From Candidatus Margulisiibacteriota bacterium (GTDB taxonomy: Bacteria > Margulisbacteria > WOR-1 > O2-12-FULL-45-9 > XYB2-FULL-48-7), in the NCBI GenBank assembly GCA_028717325.1, contig JAQUOB010000002.1:17057-23355 (forward strand): 6,299 bases of DNA, given 5' to 3'. Both the position numbers and the translations under genes were made by a program. This document shows positions 4,518-6,299 of this stretch, piece after piece (position 1 is the stretch's first letter; each line of letters starts with the position of its first letter). The notes under the pieces were generated by a model. That model was not told where the DNA came from and did not search any database. It was given only the letters and a program-made list of their open reading frames with translations.

Positions 4518-6251
4518 TTAGCCCCCATCATTGGATATATTATAGCTCATTTCGGGTTTGAGGTCAAAAAGAAAATCCTGGAGCGGCTTGGCGCCCAGGT
4601 CGCCCTGGCTTCTCTCCCTGATAGCGACCGTGCCCGCGGTTTGCTCTTTTTCGCCAACGATCAGCATATAGGGGATTTTTTGCATCTGGGCGTCGCGGAT
4701 CTTGGCGCCGATCTTTTCACCGCGGCGGTCAACCTCGACGCGCACGTCGTTTTCTTTCAGTTCTTTGGCCACTTTTTCCGCGTAATCAAGGTATTTTTCT
4801 GAGATCGGCAGGACGGTGACCTGGGTGGGAGCCAGCCAGACTGGGAAAGCGCCGCCGTAGTTTTCTATCAACGCGCCAATAAATCGCTCCAGGCTGCCCA
4901 GGATAGCGCGGTGGACCATGACCGGGGTCTTGGCCTGGCCGTTTTCATCGATATAAGTCAGGTCGAAGCGTTGCGGCAGGTTAAAATCAACCTGGACGGT
5001 CGGCCCCTGCCATTCGCGGCCGATGGAATCTTTGAGTTTAATGTCTATCTTCGGCCCGTAGAAAACGCCGGCGCCGGGGTCGATCTCAAACGGCAGGTTC
5101 CTGTCCATTAACGATTTTTCGAGCACCGCGGTGGCCCGCTCCCAGTTGGCCGGCGTGCCGGCGAACTTTTCTGGGCGGGTGGAGAGATTAACTTTAAACT
5201 CGAAACCGAAAACTTTCATGACAAAAGAAATGAAATCGATAATATCGATAATTTCCGCTTCTAACTGATCTTCGCGGCAGAAAATATGGGCGTCGTCCTG
5301 GGTGAAGCCGCGCACCCGCAATAAACCGTGCAGGACGCCGGACTTCTCATAGCGATAAACGGTGCCCAGCTCGAAATACCTGATCGGCAGGTCGCGGTAG
5401 CTTCTCGTTTTTCGTTTAAAGATCAGGATGTGGCCGGGGCAGTTCATCGGCTTGACGACATATTCCTGCTCGTCGATCTTCATGAAATACATGTTCTCGC
5501 GGTAGTAGTTGCTGTGGCCGGAGGTGTTCCAGAGATCGATCTTCCCGAGGTGGGGGATGGTGACGAACTCATAGCCCCGCCGCCGGTTCTCGGTCTTCAA
5601 GAAATCCTCGATCACGCCGCGCAGGAGCGCTCCCTTAGGATGCCAGTAGACCAGGCCCGCGCCGGCTTCCTCGTGGATCGAGAAGAGATCGAGTTCTCGG
5701 CCGAGTTTGCGATGGTCGCGTTTCTTGGCTTCCTCGAGGTTCTTCAAGTACAGGTCGAGCTCTTTTTGCGTCGGGAAAACCGTACCGTAGATGCGCTGCA
5801 TCATCGGGTTGGTCTCGATACCGTGCCAATAGGCGCCGGCGATGGAGAGCAGTTTAAAGGCCTTGATGTGTCCGGTGTGTTCGATGTGAGGTCCGCGACA
5901 GAGGTCGACAAAATCGCCGCTCTTATAAATGGTGACCTTGTTATCTTCAATCTCGTGAAGCAGCTCAACCTTATACTTTTCACCGCGCCCTTCGAACAGC
6001 TCGATGGCCTTGGCCTTATCCATCTCGCTCCGCTCGAATTTGTGTTCTTTCTTAATGATCTCCTTCATCTTCTCTTCGATTTTGGTGAGGTCTTCAGGGG
6101 TGATCTGCTGCGGCAGGTCAAAATCATAGTAGAAACCGTTCTCGATCGCCGGGCCGATACCCAGTTTCACTCCTGGGAAAAGCTCCTGAACGGCGTGGGC
6201 CATCACGTGGGAGGTGGAATGGCGCAGTATTTCCAGGTCGGTATCCTTCAT
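4518..6251 (-). CDS. thrS: Threonyl-tRNA synthetase without TGS domain
   Basis: Class II synthetase that charges tRNA-Thr. It has 577 residues against about 640 for E. coli ThrRS. The usual TGS (N1) domain of about 60 residues is absent, and an in-frame TGA five codons before the ATG (6266-6264) shows it is not an annotation cut. The editing domain is present, with HxxxH at H11/H15 and CxxxH at C118/H122. The catalytic core has zinc ligands C271, H322 and H447, motif 2 with R300 in TVYRYEKSGVLHGLLRVRGF, and motif 3 HRAILGSLERFIG (447-459, R456). The HGTP anticodon-binding domain covers about 475-570. No T-box or other leader fits upstream, because a -10 element lies six bases before the ATG. 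It is the first gene of the thrS-infC-rpmI-rplT operon. Confidence 0.97.
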   Translation of the reverse strand: MKDTDLEILRHSTSHVMAHAVQELFPGVKLGIGPAIENGFYYDFDLPQQITPEDLTKIEEKMKEIIKKEHKFERSEMDKAKAIELFEGRGEKYKVELLHEIEDNKVTIYKSGDFVDLCRGPHIEHTGHIKAFKLLSIAGAYWHGIETNPMMQRIYGTVFPTQKELDLYLKNLEEAKKRDHRKLGRELDLFSIHEEAGAGLVYWHPKGALLRGVIEDFLKTENRRRGYEFVTIPHLGKIDLWNTSGHSNYYRENMYFMKIDEQEYVVKPMNCPGHILIFKRKTRSYRDLPIRYFELGTVYRYEKSGVLHGLLRVRGFTQDDAHIFCREDQLEAEIIDIIDFISFVMKVFGFEFKVNLSTRPEKFAGTPANWERATAVLEKSLMDRNLPFEIDPGAGVFYGPKIDIKLKDSIGREWQGPTVQVDFNLPQRFDLTYIDENGQAKTPVMVHRAILGSLERFIGALIENYGGAFPVWLAPTQVTVLPISEKYLDYAEKVAKELKENDVRVEVDRRGEKIGAKIRDAQMQKIPYMLIVGEKEQTAGTVAIRERSQGDLGAKPLQDFLFDLKPEMSYNISNDGG

Positions 6252-6257
6252 ATATAA

Positions 6258-6266
6258 ATTATATCA
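6258..6266 (-). promoter_or_regulatory. Extended -10 promoter for thrS, probably leaderless
   Basis: Read on the minus strand, TG-A-TATAAT is a perfect extended -10 element (TG at 6266-6265, TATAAT at 6263-6258). Six bases separate it from the thrS ATG. With standard spacing, transcription would begin at, or within a base of, the A of the ATG at 6251. The 17-base-spaced -35 position (6286-6281) reads TAAATC, a poor match, which is tolerated when TGn is present. A run of six T lies just upstream of the TG. No Shine-Dalgarno sequence is present before the ATG, consistent with a leaderless mRNA. Confidence 0.7.
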
Positions 6267-6285
6267 CAAAAAAGACGAGGGATTT

Positions 6286-6299
6286 ATGTCTAATCGACG
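6286..6299 (+). CDS. Possible start of a divergent gene (3' cut by window edge)
   Basis: On the plus strand an ATG at 6286 follows GAGGG (6277-6281) at a plausible spacing and reads MSNR to the window edge with no stop. That is too little to show coding. If real, it would be divergent from thrS and share the 34-base gap that carries the thrS promoter. No family can be suggested. Confidence 0.25.

Noticed and set aside
5328..6257. 309-codon plus-strand open frame antisense to thrS
   Set aside because: It lies wholly over the well-conserved thrS gene, has no family motifs, and its composition is what a GC-rich reverse strand yields.
6252..6299. T-box or ribosomal protein leader before thrS
   Set aside because: The -10 element lies six bases from the ATG, leaving no transcribed leader in which such an RNA could form.

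Overview
This is a gene-dense bacterial window with no gene-free stretch longer than about 50 bases. It holds two convergent operons that meet, stop codon against stop codon, at 2961/2962. I see no RNA genes, CRISPR arrays, insertion sequences or phage genes. The organism looks like a diderm (Gram-negative-type) bacterium with moderate GC, because it carries a type IV pilus / type II secretion minor-pseudopilin set and an ArnE/F-like small membrane transporter. The mix of gene orders recalls deep-branching uncultivated phyla such as Margulisbacteria/Saganbacteria or Elusimicrobiota. That placement is a guess; the sequence alone does not prove it.

Plus strand, 1-2961. The window opens in the C-terminal tail of an unidentified protein (1-99). 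A 33-residue, single-span membrane protein resembling only the N-terminus of YbbR/CdaR follows (103-204). Next is a complete pantothenate synthetase gene, panC (205-1053). A 51-base purine-rich spacer with an 8-bp direct repeat separates panC from four tightly coupled pseudopilin genes. These are GspH/FimT-like (1105-1479), GspI/PilV-like (1472-1759, GTG start), GspJ/PilW-like (1756-2178) and a short PilX/GspK-like protein (2178-2597). Together they look like the tip or priming complex of a pilus or pseudopilus. The major pilin, ATPases, platform protein and prepilin peptidase are not here and must be elsewhere. The operon ends with a four-helix EamA/SMR-type transporter (2605-2961).

Minus strand, 6266 down to 2962. 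This is the widely conserved thrS-infC-rpmI-rplT translation operon with a bifunctional-nuclease (DUF151) gene added at its end. thrS (6251-4518) encodes a threonyl-tRNA synthetase without the usual N-terminal TGS domain. A perfect extended -10 element sits so close to its ATG that the mRNA is probably leaderless. infC has no ATG, GTG or TTG that could give a full-length protein. The best start is ATT at 4512, which gives 168 residues; this is the same rare start codon that underlies infC autoregulation in E. coli. rpmI and rplT follow almost without gaps, and the nuclease-family gene overlaps the rplT stop by ATGA.

The most noteworthy points concern gene expression: the leaderless thrS promoter, the non-canonical infC start, the tight translational coupling and the shared palindromic stop at the convergent junction. 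I found no clear evidence of a wholly new biological system.
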